A stretch of 64,000 nt of DNA, taken from Shewanella khirikhana. Lineage in GTDB: Bacteria; Pseudomonadota; Gammaproteobacteria; Enterobacterales; Shewanellaceae. A model generated the notes under the pieces. The model did not search any database. It was not told the DNA's origin and saw only the letters and a program-made list of their open reading frames with translations. Numbering within the stretch: the first letter of the stretch is position 1; each line of letters opens with the position of its first letter. Positions 8,155 through 15,614 of the stretch are shown in pieces. Position numbers and translations under genes: made by a program. Location of the stretch: NCBI RefSeq assembly GCF_003957745.1, contig NZ_CP020373.1, positions 2,356,001-2,420,000 on the forward strand. The letters are read 5' to 3'.

Positions 8155-8783
8155 TTGTCTTCTCCCAGCAGGCTAACCGCATCCATTCCGGGGGCTTCGT
8201 AGCGATACAGCAGCCCATCTTTGGCTACTACCTGCTCAGAATAGGCCAGGTAACCACGCAGATCGCCCGGGCGGCTGAACGACTGTGACGAGGCCACCAC
8301 CCGGCTGTTGCTGATATCCACAATCCGGCTGTTGATGGTCAGGCCGTCGCGGCCGAGGCTGTAACTGGCCACCAGCACATGCTGGGTATCGGCCACGTCC
8401 CTCAGCCTTTGCCAGTCGCGGCTTTGTAGCAAGTCACCCTTGTCGGTCACCCGCAGGGTTTGACCAATGCCGGTGTCTACCACGTTGTAGTAACGGGCGT
8501 GCAGCGCGGCCATCATGCCCTGCTGCAACTGGCGGGCAAAGCTGCCGGTGCGGCTAAAGTCGTCCACGTTCACGGGGGTGGTCACCACAATAGGCTGAGT
8601 CGGACTCAACACATCATTGGTCAGCAGCAGTTCGTTGACTATCTTTTGCGCCAGAACATTGACTTGCTCCCGCTGCGGATAGCCCTCTTCGCCATAAGCA
8701 ATGGACTGGGGCGTTTTGGTGGCCGCCATGGCAGGCTGCAGCGCCAGCATAAGGGCCAGCGCGACGGCAGTTTTCCCGTACAT
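8151..8783 (-). CDS. flgO: FlgO, flagellar outer-membrane/H-ring protein
   Basis: Companion of FlgP and FlgT in the sheathed or polar flagellum of Vibrio and Shewanella. 210 aa with a signal peptide (MYGKTAVALALMLALQPAMA) and the FlgO domain (LAQKIVNELLLTNDVLSPTQPIVVTT, ARQLQQGMMAALHARYYNVVDTG, HVLVASYSLGRDGLTINSRIVD). First gene of a two-gene operon with flgP. GGGG precedes the ATG at 8783, and the FliA promoter is about 70 nt upstream. Confidence 0.88.
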   Translation of the reverse strand: MYGKTAVALALMLALQPAMAATKTPQSIAYGEEGYPQREQVNVLAQKIVNELLLTNDVLSPTQPIVVTTPVNVDDFSRTGSFARQLQQGMMAALHARYYNVVDTGIGQTLRVTDKGDLLQSRDWQRLRDVADTQHVLVASYSLGRDGLTINSRIVDISNSRVVASSQSFSRPGDLRGYLAYSEQVVAKDGLLYRYEAPGMDAVSLLGEDK

Positions 8784-8851
8784 AAATCAACCCCATGAAA
8801 TTAAAGGCTAATTACCAGAAAGGCCGTGAAGGCCAATCCCTTGATAAACAG

Positions 8852-8878
8852 CTATCGGCACGGGGCGCAGAAACTTTA
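8852..8878 (-). promoter_or_regulatory. Sigma-28 (FliA) promoter of flgO-flgP
   Basis: On the minus strand TAAAGTTT-N11-GCCGATAG, one mismatch (the last base) to the FliA consensus and exact spacing. The start codon of flgO is about 70 nt downstream. Confidence 0.9.
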
Positions 8879-9006
8879 CCCCTTAATTTCGCCCGAATGC
8901 ACCGGGCACAAGCGTCCAAGGCACGGATTTTGCTTAACTTCGGCTGTTATCCGTTAATCGCCGAGCGGCTATGGCCCAAGGCACGTTACACAAACAGGAC
9001 TGGCAC

Positions 9007-10191
9007 ATGGCACCCTACAAATCGACTCTGCTTTTTCTTGGACTGGCATTCGGGCTTTGCACCGCGCCTGCGCACGCCGACTGGGTTGAAGCCAAGGGCG
9101 AAGCCGTTATTGTCGATGGCGACATCAGCAAGGCCCGCAGCGAAGCCATTGAACAGGCCATCAGCTACGCCAGCCTGCAATCCGGTGTCAGCTTTGAAGC
9201 CAACCAAACCTCCGAAGGGGGGCGCCTCACCGGTAGCAGCTTCCAGATGGATCAGTCGATGATGACAGGGCCGGTGCAGCTTCTTAGCGAACAGATTGAA
9301 AACAACCGCCTGCGGGTCCATTTACGGGTCGAACTGCTTGCCGACCCGGCCGAGCAATGCCTGGCCTCACCACTCAAAGCGGGTATTCTGGTGCCGGAAA
9401 CCACCATCAGCCACCGCAGCCAATTGGCCCAGGGGCAACTCAACAGCCTCGGCAAAGCGCTGTCGATTAAACTTGCCGGCAAACTGGATGACTTTTCGGC
9501 CACCGGCTTTGCCAATCTGCAGGCCAATTCGCGACTGGCCATTGACTCACGCCAGGCCGCTATTCAGGGCTATCGCCTGCCAAGCTACCTCGCCAATGCC
9601 AGCGACAGCCAGTACGTGCTGTACCCGGAAGTCACCGATGCCTCCACCGAACCGGCTCAAAGCAGCTACTTTGGCCTGATGAGTGAAGACCCACTGCGCC
9701 AATTCGCCCTCACCCTGACCCTGTTTCACGGCATAAGCGGCGAAATCATCTGGCGGCAAAGCTTTTCCGCCTCAGCGCCCTGGGAGTTTGACCGCAACGA
9801 AATAGTCGCCCCCGAAAGCGACCGCTTCTGGCGCTCAGCCTATGGCCGCAGTGTCGACAAAGTCATCGCCCAGGCCGCCAAAGAACTCGACAATGCGCTT
9901 ATGTGTCGTCCGGTGCTGGGTCAGGTAGTGGCCAAACAAGGCGAAACCCTGATCCTCAATCTGGGCCGCCGCCATGGGATCCGGGTGGGAGACGAGCTGT
10001 CTATCGTGCTGGCCAAAAACCTGTCGGACCGCTTTAACAGCAACCGCACCACCGGCAATAACAGCAACACAAACATCAAGATAGCCCAGGTTACCGAAAA
10101 CAGTGCCCGCGCAGAGTTAACCGGCATCGGCACAGTGAACAATATTCAGGTCAGCGACATGGTGATAAAAAACCAGTCGCCCAAGAATTAA
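9007..10191 (+). CDS. flgT: FlgT, flagellar H-ring protein
   Basis: Periplasmic protein that forms the H-ring around the LP ring in Vibrio-type polar flagella. 394 aa. The start at 9007 gives a normal signal peptide (MAPYKSTLLFLGLAFGLCTA, ending at APAHA). The FlgT N-domain follows (DWVEAKGEAVIVDGDISKAR, AISYASLQSGVSFEA), then the middle domain, and a C-terminal domain with VVAKQGETLILNLGRRHGIRVGDELSI. An upstream in-frame ATG at 8971 would place 12 residues before the signal peptide and is less likely. Divergent from flgO. No clear sigma-54 or sigma-28 element was found for it. Confidence 0.9.
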   Translation: MAPYKSTLLFLGLAFGLCTAPAHADWVEAKGEAVIVDGDISKARSEAIEQAISYASLQSGVSFEANQTSEGGRLTGSSFQMDQSMMTGPVQLLSEQIENNRLRVHLRVELLADPAEQCLASPLKAGILVPETTISHRSQLAQGQLNSLGKALSIKLAGKLDDFSATGFANLQANSRLAIDSRQAAIQGYRLPSYLANASDSQYVLYPEVTDASTEPAQSSYFGLMSEDPLRQFALTLTLFHGISGEIIWRQSFSASAPWEFDRNEIVAPESDRFWRSAYGRSVDKVIAQAAKELDNALMCRPVLGQVVAKQGETLILNLGRRHGIRVGDELSIVLAKNLSDRFNSNRTTGNNSNTNIKIAQVTENSARAELTGIGTVNNIQVSDMVIKNQSPKN

Positions 10192-10245
10192 CCAGTTAAA
10201 AATCAAGACTTTTAATCAAAGGCAAAACGAGTATAATCAGCGGGT

Positions 10246-10321
<76 letters not shown>

Positions 10322-10526
10322 TCATTTCCATTTTGTGCCTGCTTGCACAAACTCAAAGCTTTTCTTTTGATCCTTTTTCTGCCAACTCAGGTGTTTCAAT
10401 TCAGCTGCTCTACCCGCTGACAGCGCCTTTTAGGTTGGCTGTAACGCCTTTGTGCCCCTTGCACTATGGCTACCTTGTATCGCTCCGACAACTTCCGGGG
10501 ACATGCCTAAAATTGTCGTAACTTTC

Positions 10527-10590
10527 CGTTTCAGTTGCCGTTTCAGTTGCCGTTTCAGTTGCCGTTGCCGTTGCCGTTGCCGTTGCAGCT
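10527..10590. repeat. Tandem repeat of 12-bp then 6-bp units
   Basis: Units CCGTTTCAGTTG (three copies) run into CCGTTG (four or five copies). In one frame this reads Val-Ala-Val-Ser repeats continuing into about 30 ordinary codons ending at the TAG at 10681-10683, but that frame has an upstream stop and no ATG. In another frame a 39-codon ORF from the ATG near 10504 reads Cys/Arg repeats. Both look like chance consequences of the repeat or remnants. Confidence 0.7.
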
Positions 10591-10907
10591 TCGGCACTGT
10601 TTGCATTACAGACCTTCAAAAATAATCCGCCAATCAAAACCAAGCGCTACGGCGATGAAGCCCCCACCTCAGAGGACGATTAGCCTTGAGGAATAAGGTA
10701 AGCAAGAAGCCCTAAAAGCAGTTAGTTGAGCAAACGCAACTTTTTGTAAGAAAGAGCAAAAGTCCTACAGACGATTGGAAAGTGCTGTGGTACGTTCGTA
10801 CTAAGTGGAACACTTGTTCCATACAATCATACCCTTAGGGGTGCCCCAAGGAGCAACAGGAACGCTGGAATCCGAAATCCAGGGGCGGAAGCGTGTCTGA
10901 AAGACAA

Positions 10908-10929
10908 GCGACAGAACAGTTTCTGTCGC
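10908..10929. repeat. Perfect inverted repeat (hairpin)
   Basis: GCGACAGAA and TTCTGTCGC, nine bp, around a CAGT loop. A second hairpin lies close by (AAAAATGT at 10968 with ACATTTTT ending 10988). Their spacing suggests a structured RNA or a decayed mobile element; no T run follows. Confidence 0.6.
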
Positions 10930-11154
10930 TTAGCTGGAGCCGAAGGGCCTCTGGCCCGCCACGCGACAAAAATGTCGGGAACATTTTTGAACGGCTTTAG
11001 CTGTCCCGAAGGGTGAAGTACAGGATGTGCGGAATAATCGGAAGCGTGTCTGAAGGGGGAGAATGGATAAGCCATGCTGCTTTCGTTCCCGTTCGGCTCG
11101 CCCATAGACTGAATTCGTAACCTGCTCTTGGTACTTTTTGCTTCGCCGATACAT
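10930..11154 (-). CDS. Possible small ORF with very strong ribosome-binding site
   Basis: Not recognised. The reverse strand has AAGGAGGTGATTT directly before an ATG at 11154, starting a 74-codon frame: MYRRSKKYQEQVTNSVYGRA, then a basic, Phe/Cys-containing tail. The coding region runs through the hairpins described here, and its second half looks non-protein-like, which argues that it may be the remnant 5' end of a former gene. The 14-bp direct repeats lie just upstream. Function is unknown and reality is uncertain. Confidence 0.3.
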   Translation of the reverse strand: MYRRSKKYQEQVTNSVYGRAERERKQHGLSILPLQTRFRLFRTSCTSPFGTAKAVQKCSRHFCRVAGQRPFGSS

Positions 11155-11377
11155 AAATCACCTCCTTCCTTAGAACGAAGAATGAGGACACCATGTTATA
11201 GAATGAGGACACCCACAATTCTTCTGTATGTATGAACAGTGTTATTGTGTTTGGCTGAAATGCGAGCACGGTTTCATGAATACGATGGCACGGTTTCATC
11301 TGAACACCAACTAAATAACCGTTTTAAATCATGACATTATCTGATGTTGGGTTTCAGATAACAGGCCATAAAAAAGC

Positions 11378-11401
11378 GCAAAGCGTGCTGGCACGCTTTG
11401 C
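11378..11401. repeat. Perfect hairpin upstream of the cassette array
   Basis: GCAAAGCGTG and CACGCTTTGC, ten bp, with a CTGG loop. No T run follows on the plus strand, and an A run precedes it (so a T run follows on the minus strand). It could act as a minus-strand terminator for a lost gene. Confidence 0.5.
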
Positions 11402-11544
11402 TTGTAAATTGATATGGACAAAATCGACTAACCCGAAGAATAATAAACAAATTCCCCGGCACGCTTTTTACTGGTCTGAGGTGATAAACGAGCCGGCACG
11501 TTATGCAAATGTTATGTTTCTCTAGCATACATTTAACATCAATG

Positions 11545-11550
11545 TATAAT
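11545..11550 (+). promoter_or_regulatory. Candidate -10 box for the first cassette gene
   Basis: TATAAT 29 nt before the first cassette ATG. No good -35 hexamer is visible at 16-18 nt. It is the only recognisable promoter signal at the left end of the array. Confidence 0.4.
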
Positions 11551-11578
11551 TAAAATTTTAGAAGTAGTTGTAAGCAAT

Positions 11579-12577
11579 ATGAATCAAGACTTGTCTGTTC
11601 GTTCTTTGCTGGTTGACAAAGGAACTGGGAAATACATCAAAGCTGTTGATGAAAGAGATTTAAGTGATTTCTTACCACTTCTTGCGCAAGAAGATAGCAG
11701 TTCTCACAAAGTCACAGTTTATGATTTTAAATCTGTAGTAGAATACTACCACAATGAATTAGAAGGAAAATTAGTGCAAAGAGAAAACAAAGAGCTTGCT
11801 GTTAAAAGAGCTACTGTTTTCAATACATGGATGCGTTTGAGAACAATTACACACGAATCCATGCTATGTCAAATGAGCGCTCAATTATTAAGAGATGCTG
11901 AAGAAGTTTCTAACTGGATACATACTAGACTTCCAGAGTTAAAAAGAACCTTTCAAACTACGCATGAAGGTCAGAATTACCACAAAAATGAAAAAACAGA
12001 AGCACTTCTTAGATTGTCTGATGATATTGAAGTTTTTATTGAGGTTTTACTCTGCAATATTCATACAACAGCAGGCATTGATATCAATTCAATTAAATCT
12101 GACTACATCATCACAGAGCACTGTAACTCTATAAGGAACTTGATAGTTGATTTGTTAAAGTCTGAATCAGACTTTTATAATGGGGAGTTCAATTGGAACA
12201 GCATCATGCATAGTGCCTGCATGGAAAATATTGGTTTTAATCCCGATGCCATAGTTCACCTTCTTGAGGCAAAGAGTACAGTTCAAGATATTAAAAATAA
12301 TATTCTTAAAAATGCTAACTATGAAGATGTTTATGGTGATGGGCGTTGGCCTGAAAGAAAATACAGTGTTACTTGGCCTAAAGCTGATCCGAATAGAGTT
12401 GATAGAGTTAAAATACTAGCTCGACTTCTAGAAAATATAAACTCTGTTATGAACGTTTTAGAAAAGCTAAAATTGTCTGATGTCTCAAACAATCAAGACC
12501 AAAAAAGCCAAGAGTCCTTTGAAAACGAGATTCAGAAACTACTTCCACAACGAAACATAACAAGTGGTTCCAGGTGA
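11579..12577 (+). CDS. Cassette 1: unknown protein, 332 aa
   Basis: No family recognised. Soluble-looking, mainly helical and AT-rich in codon use compared with the flanking flagellar genes. It has charged helices (YHNELEGKLVQRENKELAVK) and a WPERKYSVTWPKADPNRVDR stretch near the C-terminus. No signal peptide or membrane segment. Its last codons and TGA stop lie inside the first attC site (12555-12609), the usual arrangement of integron cassette genes. Unlike the following cassettes, no attC or attI-like site was found upstream of it, so it may be the first surviving gene after loss of the integrase end. Confidence 0.75.
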   Translation: MNQDLSVRSLLVDKGTGKYIKAVDERDLSDFLPLLAQEDSSSHKVTVYDFKSVVEYYHNELEGKLVQRENKELAVKRATVFNTWMRLRTITHESMLCQMSAQLLRDAEEVSNWIHTRLPELKRTFQTTHEGQNYHKNEKTEALLRLSDDIEVFIEVLLCNIHTTAGIDINSIKSDYIITEHCNSIRNLIVDLLKSESDFYNGEFNWNSIMHSACMENIGFNPDAIVHLLEAKSTVQDIKNNILKNANYEDVYGDGRWPERKYSVTWPKADPNRVDRVKILARLLENINSVMNVLEKLKLSDVSNNQDQKSQESFENEIQKLLPQRNITSGSR

Positions 12578-12609
12578 CGCCTACGGCGCACCTGAACCAA
12601 GCGTTAGCT
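12555..12609 (+). other. attC recombination site 1
   Basis: Starts with TAACAA (12558-12563) and ends with core GCGTTAGCT. Between them TGGTTC-c-AGGTG pairs with CACCT-GAACCA, leaving one extrahelical base, and CGCC-TAC-GGCG closes the tip. This is the folded single-strand structure recognised by integron integrases. Confidence 0.85.
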
Positions 12610-12628
12610 GTATCAAGGAAAGGATCAC

Positions 12629-13045
12629 GTGCGAACAAACGTAAGATTCCGAACAGAAAAATTTAAGCTTCCTCAAAATGATGGTGAGCCTTTCCCTTCA
12701 ACTGAATTGGCGGGCTGGCTTGTTGAAAGGTTTCGCGAAGAGTTTAATCTAGATTATCTTGATGAAGATTATTATTGCCTACTATTTGTAGGAGATCCTG
12801 TTGAAGCTAAGTTAGAAGGTGCTTGCGGTTACGTTGAGGGCAATATTTGGCAAATTTCAATGCATTTAAAGCCGTCATTTATCGATCGGCTACTAAAGCG
12901 CGCATTGCCCCATGATGTACATAGAAATTTTCTTATTTCATTAGATGAGTTTCTGCAATCTGATCCAGAAATTACTGATATTGAGTGGTATGAAGAAGAC
13001 TCAAGGTTGCGGGAGTTTAATCATGGAACACATGCAGTTCCATGA
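12629..13045 (+). CDS. Cassette 2: unknown acidic protein, 138 aa
   Basis: No family recognised. Start is a GTG at 12629 with AAGGAAAGGA just upstream. The protein is acidic and soluble (FREEFNLDYLDEDYYCLLFVGD in the middle, ITDIEWYEEDSRLREF at the end). Small acidic proteins of this kind in cassettes can be immunity or regulatory proteins, but nothing here proves it. The whole mobile unit runs from the core of attC 1 to the core of attC 2 (12604-13118). Confidence 0.7.
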   Translation: MRTNVRFRTEKFKLPQNDGEPFPSTELAGWLVERFREEFNLDYLDEDYYCLLFVGDPVEAKLEGACGYVEGNIWQISMHLKPSFIDRLLKRALPHDVHRNFLISLDEFLQSDPEITDIEWYEEDSRLREFNHGTHAVP

Positions 13046-13051
13046 ATAATC

Positions 13052-13124
13052 AGCTAACAAACAAAGGCAGCATCGCCCTGCGGGCTGGACGCACTAACGC
13101 GCGCCGCTGCTTTGGGCGTTAAGC
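13052..13124 (+). other. attC recombination site 2
   Basis: GCTAACAA at the left, core GGCGTTAAGC at the right (matches GTTRRRY). CAAAG-g-CAGC pairs with GCTG-CTTTG with one extrahelical G. 73 bp. Confidence 0.88.
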
Positions 13125-13128
13125 GAAT

Positions 13129-13701
13129 ATGAACATCGAGATCGTTAAAGAAAGCAGGAGAGAGGTTAAGACATATGTTGAACTTATGTCTGGTGCTGAC
13201 TCTATGCTCAATAAAGCAGAATCAGGCATTGAGGGTGGTTACTATTGCATAATGAGTGCATTAACCCTTTGTGCATTCTCATTTGAAGCTTATTTGAATC
13301 ATATTGGAATTAAGCATTTTGATCTTTGGACTAAAGATGCACGAATACCAATTCTTGAGAAGTATTCAATAGTGTGTGAAAAGCTTTCTATTGAGTCGCC
13401 AGATTACTCTCGAGGTGATTGTCAAAGAGTAAGGCGACTTATCAGATACAGAGATACTATGGCGCATGGTATTACTCAAGATCTTGAATTAAAAAAGCCA
13501 GTAAAAAAATCTGAGGGTGATTTCTCTTTTGTTCAAAGATCGGAATGGGAAAAGTTTACTGTTTTAGAAAATGCTCAAAAATCAATAGAGAGCACTCAAA
13601 GAATTATAAACAATATAAATGAGGCCGCAGGGTTAGGTGATTACGCTTTCTTTTCAGGGCATGAAGTCTCGAGAATTGAGGTGAAATCGCTTAACAAGTA
13701 G
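13129..13701 (+). CDS. Cassette 3: HEPN-like protein, 190 aa
   Basis: Not assigned to a named family. It has a helical N-terminal half with YYCIMSALTLCAFSFEAYLNHIG and the segment VRRLIRYRDTMAHGITQDLE, containing R-x4-H (RDTMAH). That arrangement, an early bundle with EAYLNH and a later RxxxxH, is typical of HEPN-superfamily RNase or scaffold proteins. So a HEPN-type toxin or defence role is an inference, not a demonstrated homology. No partner antitoxin (MNT) gene is adjacent. The ATG lies only 5 nt after the attC 2 core; there is little room for a ribosome-binding site, so expression may depend on read-through. Confidence 0.72.
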   Translation: MNIEIVKESRREVKTYVELMSGADSMLNKAESGIEGGYYCIMSALTLCAFSFEAYLNHIGIKHFDLWTKDARIPILEKYSIVCEKLSIESPDYSRGDCQRVRRLIRYRDTMAHGITQDLELKKPVKKSEGDFSFVQRSEWEKFTVLENAQKSIESTQRIINNINEAAGLGDYAFFSGHEVSRIEVKSLNK

Positions 13702-13786
13702 CAGCAGCGGACTGTCAAAAGTGTCACTCAAATTGCTCGCGCAATTTAAGCGCCAATTTTACCAGCCGCTGTGCTAGGCGTTATAG
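13689..13786 (+). other. attC recombination site 3
   Basis: GCTTAACAA at the left (RYYYAAC), core GGCGTTATAG at the right. AGCA-g-CAGCGG pairs with CCGCTG-TGCT, one extrahelical G, and an internal hairpin AATTGC-TCGC-GCAATT is present. The stop codon of cassette 3 is inside the site. Confidence 0.87.
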
Positions 13787-13812
13787 CGCAGCGATATATT
13801 CATGTTTGGAGA

Positions 13813-14613
13813 ATGAATTTGTGTAATAAGAAAGACTTATATCTCGATCGAGTGTATAAGCTATGTGCTCCATTGATGTTAGGTTTTGTGGCGTATTCGT
13901 ATATATTTTCTGTAAAACCAGTCTTCGATAAGCAACAAGAACTAAATGAAAAAAGCTCTTTGGTAGAAACATTAGCTAGCGAAGTGAAAGATCTAGAGGG
14001 AGAGCGCAATGTTGCTCTTAGCCAGTTGCAAACAACGCAAGAGAAGCTAAGTGCTACCTCTGTAGATCTTAAGAAACGCACTGAAAGCTTGGAAAGAACA
14101 TCGTCCAGTTTAAATGAGACACAGTACAAGCTAGATAGTACTGAGAGAAAATTATCTAATCTGGAAATTAAACTTGAAAATAAGCTTGAAGAAATAACCT
14201 CAAAAGAGGCGCTGTTAGCACAACTTCAACTTGATGTTGGTCAAAAGAACAAGGAGTTGCAAGAGTTAACAAAATCACTGAATAGTTCAGAAAATGCAGC
14301 TGTAGCATTTTATGTTTATCGTGTGGTAAATGAAGTTGTAAATGATGGAATCCGCGGCAGTACATCCCTTGTATATAGCAATTCTGATGAGTCAGATCGT
14401 TTTAACTTATACAATGCATTAATGAAGAAAGCAGAAGTTGATGAAAATGAGCAAGTGGATAAATATTCTCAAAAGTATTATGAAAATCAAGCCAAAGCAC
14501 TGATAAAGCAATTTACAGAAGAAAAAGTTTCCACTAGTGAAACTAGCTACAAGATCGCATTTGACCTCTACACTTATGTTTTTAAAAAGCAAATGGGTAT
14601 GTCAACCGAGTAG
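13813..14613 (+). CDS. Cassette 4: membrane-anchored coiled-coil protein, 266 aa
   Basis: No family recognised. The start at 13813 is chosen because longer frames begin inside attC 3; GGAG is very close to this ATG, and a TTG two codons on has better spacing. One N-terminal membrane segment (about residues 14-34, LCAPLMLGFVAYSYIFSV) is followed by a long coiled coil (about 40-165, Leu/Glu/Lys/Ser-rich heptads) and a mixed C-terminal domain of about 100 residues. The topology resembles envelope tether or spacer proteins. Cassette boundaries are 13781-14735. Confidence 0.72.
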   Translation: MNLCNKKDLYLDRVYKLCAPLMLGFVAYSYIFSVKPVFDKQQELNEKSSLVETLASEVKDLEGERNVALSQLQTTQEKLSATSVDLKKRTESLERTSSSLNETQYKLDSTERKLSNLEIKLENKLEEITSKEALLAQLQLDVGQKNKELQELTKSLNSSENAAVAFYVYRVVNEVVNDGIRGSTSLVYSNSDESDRFNLYNALMKKAEVDENEQVDKYSQKYYENQAKALIKQFTEEKVSTSETSYKIAFDLYTYVFKKQMGMSTE

Positions 14614-14614
14614 C

Positions 14615-14741
14615 GCTATAACAAACTGTTTAAGAGTGATTCGCAACGCGTGGCATTTTTGCTATGCGTTGGTTTTAGTGTTTAAGGTGGTATGCGGGAG
14701 CTTCGGTATTGCGTTGCTCACACCTTAACAGGGCGTTAGGC
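14615..14741 (+). other. attC recombination site 4 (VCR-like)
   Basis: TATAACAAACTGTTTAAGAG at the left and CCTTAACAGGGCGTTAGGC at the right. 127 bp, closely resembling Vibrio cholerae repeats in length and in the AACGCGTGGCATTTTT motif. The ends pair imperfectly as in other long attC sites. Confidence 0.9.
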
Positions 14742-14755
14742 CATATGGAGGCTAT

Positions 14756-15496
14756 GTGGAGCAATTTCAAAGAAAAGCTGTTGTTGCTAGTTATATAAAT
14801 TTGGAAAAACAGCTACTGTCCTTTATGGATGTGGTACCTCTTGAATCTAATCACCTCAATGTTTGGTCTCCTCAGCTTGTAACAATTATTCTGGAAGCTG
14901 CTAGTCAACTTGATTCGTTGTTACGATACTGCACAGTTCGTAAAGAAAATGGCATATTTATTGAGCACGCATCAGGGAAAGTAAATATATTAACGCATTA
15001 TAAAAATCATAAAGACAGTTTATCGCATCAATGGGTAGTTTGTTGGGGTGATGATGGCTATCTTATTCAACCATTTAAAGTATGGATAGGGAGTAAGCAG
15101 TACCAACAGCTTTTCTGGTGGGATGCTTATAATAAAATTAAGCACGATAGAGTTACTAATATGAAGTTAGGCACTTTACGTGTTGCCTCCTATGTTCTTG
15201 CGGCTCTTTATTTGGCTATTGTAAATTCACTTACATTACGAAGAAGTGTTGAGTCTTCTGGTTACTTTAATGGTGATCACTGTAGTCATGACATATGGTT
15301 AACTTGTCCAGATATAGCTGATGTGACTAAAGATTATGCTGTTATAGAGAGCCAGTTGTTTTCCCATCCAATTGAATGGTGCGATAAGAAAGTTGATTAT
15401 TTCGATGAATGGCAGGGGGATGCATCAATGAAGTTCCGAGATTGGTTTAGGAGATATAATACTCACTTAGAAAGCAGTCGTAGAGAAATGGCCTAA
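14756..15496 (+). CDS. Cassette 5: unknown protein, 246 aa (possible HEPN relative)
   Basis: Start is a GTG at 14756 with GGAGG 5 nt upstream. The mostly helical protein contains WWDAYNKIKHDRVTNMKLGT (around residue 120), a W-x-AYNKIKHDR pattern seen in several uncharacterised helical families that may belong to the HEPN superfamily; this is a weak inference. The C-terminal third is Trp/Asp-rich (FDEWQGDASMKFRDWFRRYN). No membrane segment. Its TAA stop is the start of attC 5. Confidence 0.7.
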   Translation: MEQFQRKAVVASYINLEKQLLSFMDVVPLESNHLNVWSPQLVTIILEAASQLDSLLRYCTVRKENGIFIEHASGKVNILTHYKNHKDSLSHQWVVCWGDDGYLIQPFKVWIGSKQYQQLFWWDAYNKIKHDRVTNMKLGTLRVASYVLAALYLAIVNSLTLRRSVESSGYFNGDHCSHDIWLTCPDIADVTKDYAVIESQLFSHPIEWCDKKVDYFDEWQGDASMKFRDWFRRYNTHLESSRREMA

Positions 15497-15614
15497 CAAA
15501 CGCTTTAAGAGGGACAGCCAACGCATGGCATTTTTAGTTCCAATGAACATTAGTGGTTACGGCGGTTTGGTTTGAGTACAGTTTGGTTGGCTGCCCCTTA
15601 AGCGGGCGTTAAAT
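15491..15614 (+). other. attC recombination site 5 (VCR-like), right end of array
   Basis: GCCTAACAAACGCTTTAAGAG at the left and CCCCTTAAGCGGGCGTTAAAT at the right, 124 bp. GGGACAGCCAACG and GGTTGGCTGCCCC form the inner arms. This is the most VCR-like site and the last one; no cassette follows. Confidence 0.92.

Larger units (their letters stand above)
10322..11578. other. Gene-poor accessory stretch between tRNA-Arg and the cassette array
   Basis: About 1.26 kb without a convincing gene. It holds a short tandem repeat (10527-10590), several perfect hairpins (10908-10929, 10968-10988, 11378-11401), a 16-bp direct repeat (CGGAAGCGTGTCTGAA at 10886 and 11039), a 14-bp direct repeat (AGAATGAGGACACC at 11179 and 11200) and a 12-bp direct repeat (GCACGGTTTCAT at 11266 and 11288). 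No integrase or transposase reading frame was recognised on either strand. Confidence 0.75.

Noticed and set aside
10395..10430. tRNA-like segment (TTCAGCTGCTCTACCCGCTGA) resembling the complement of a tRNA D-arm
   Set aside because: No acceptor or T-arm pairing could be found around it; judged chance or a minor remnant.
13771..13812. Start of the cassette 4 gene at GTG 13771
   Set aside because: It lies within attC 3 and would add residues without a ribosome-binding site; the ATG at 13813 is more plausible.
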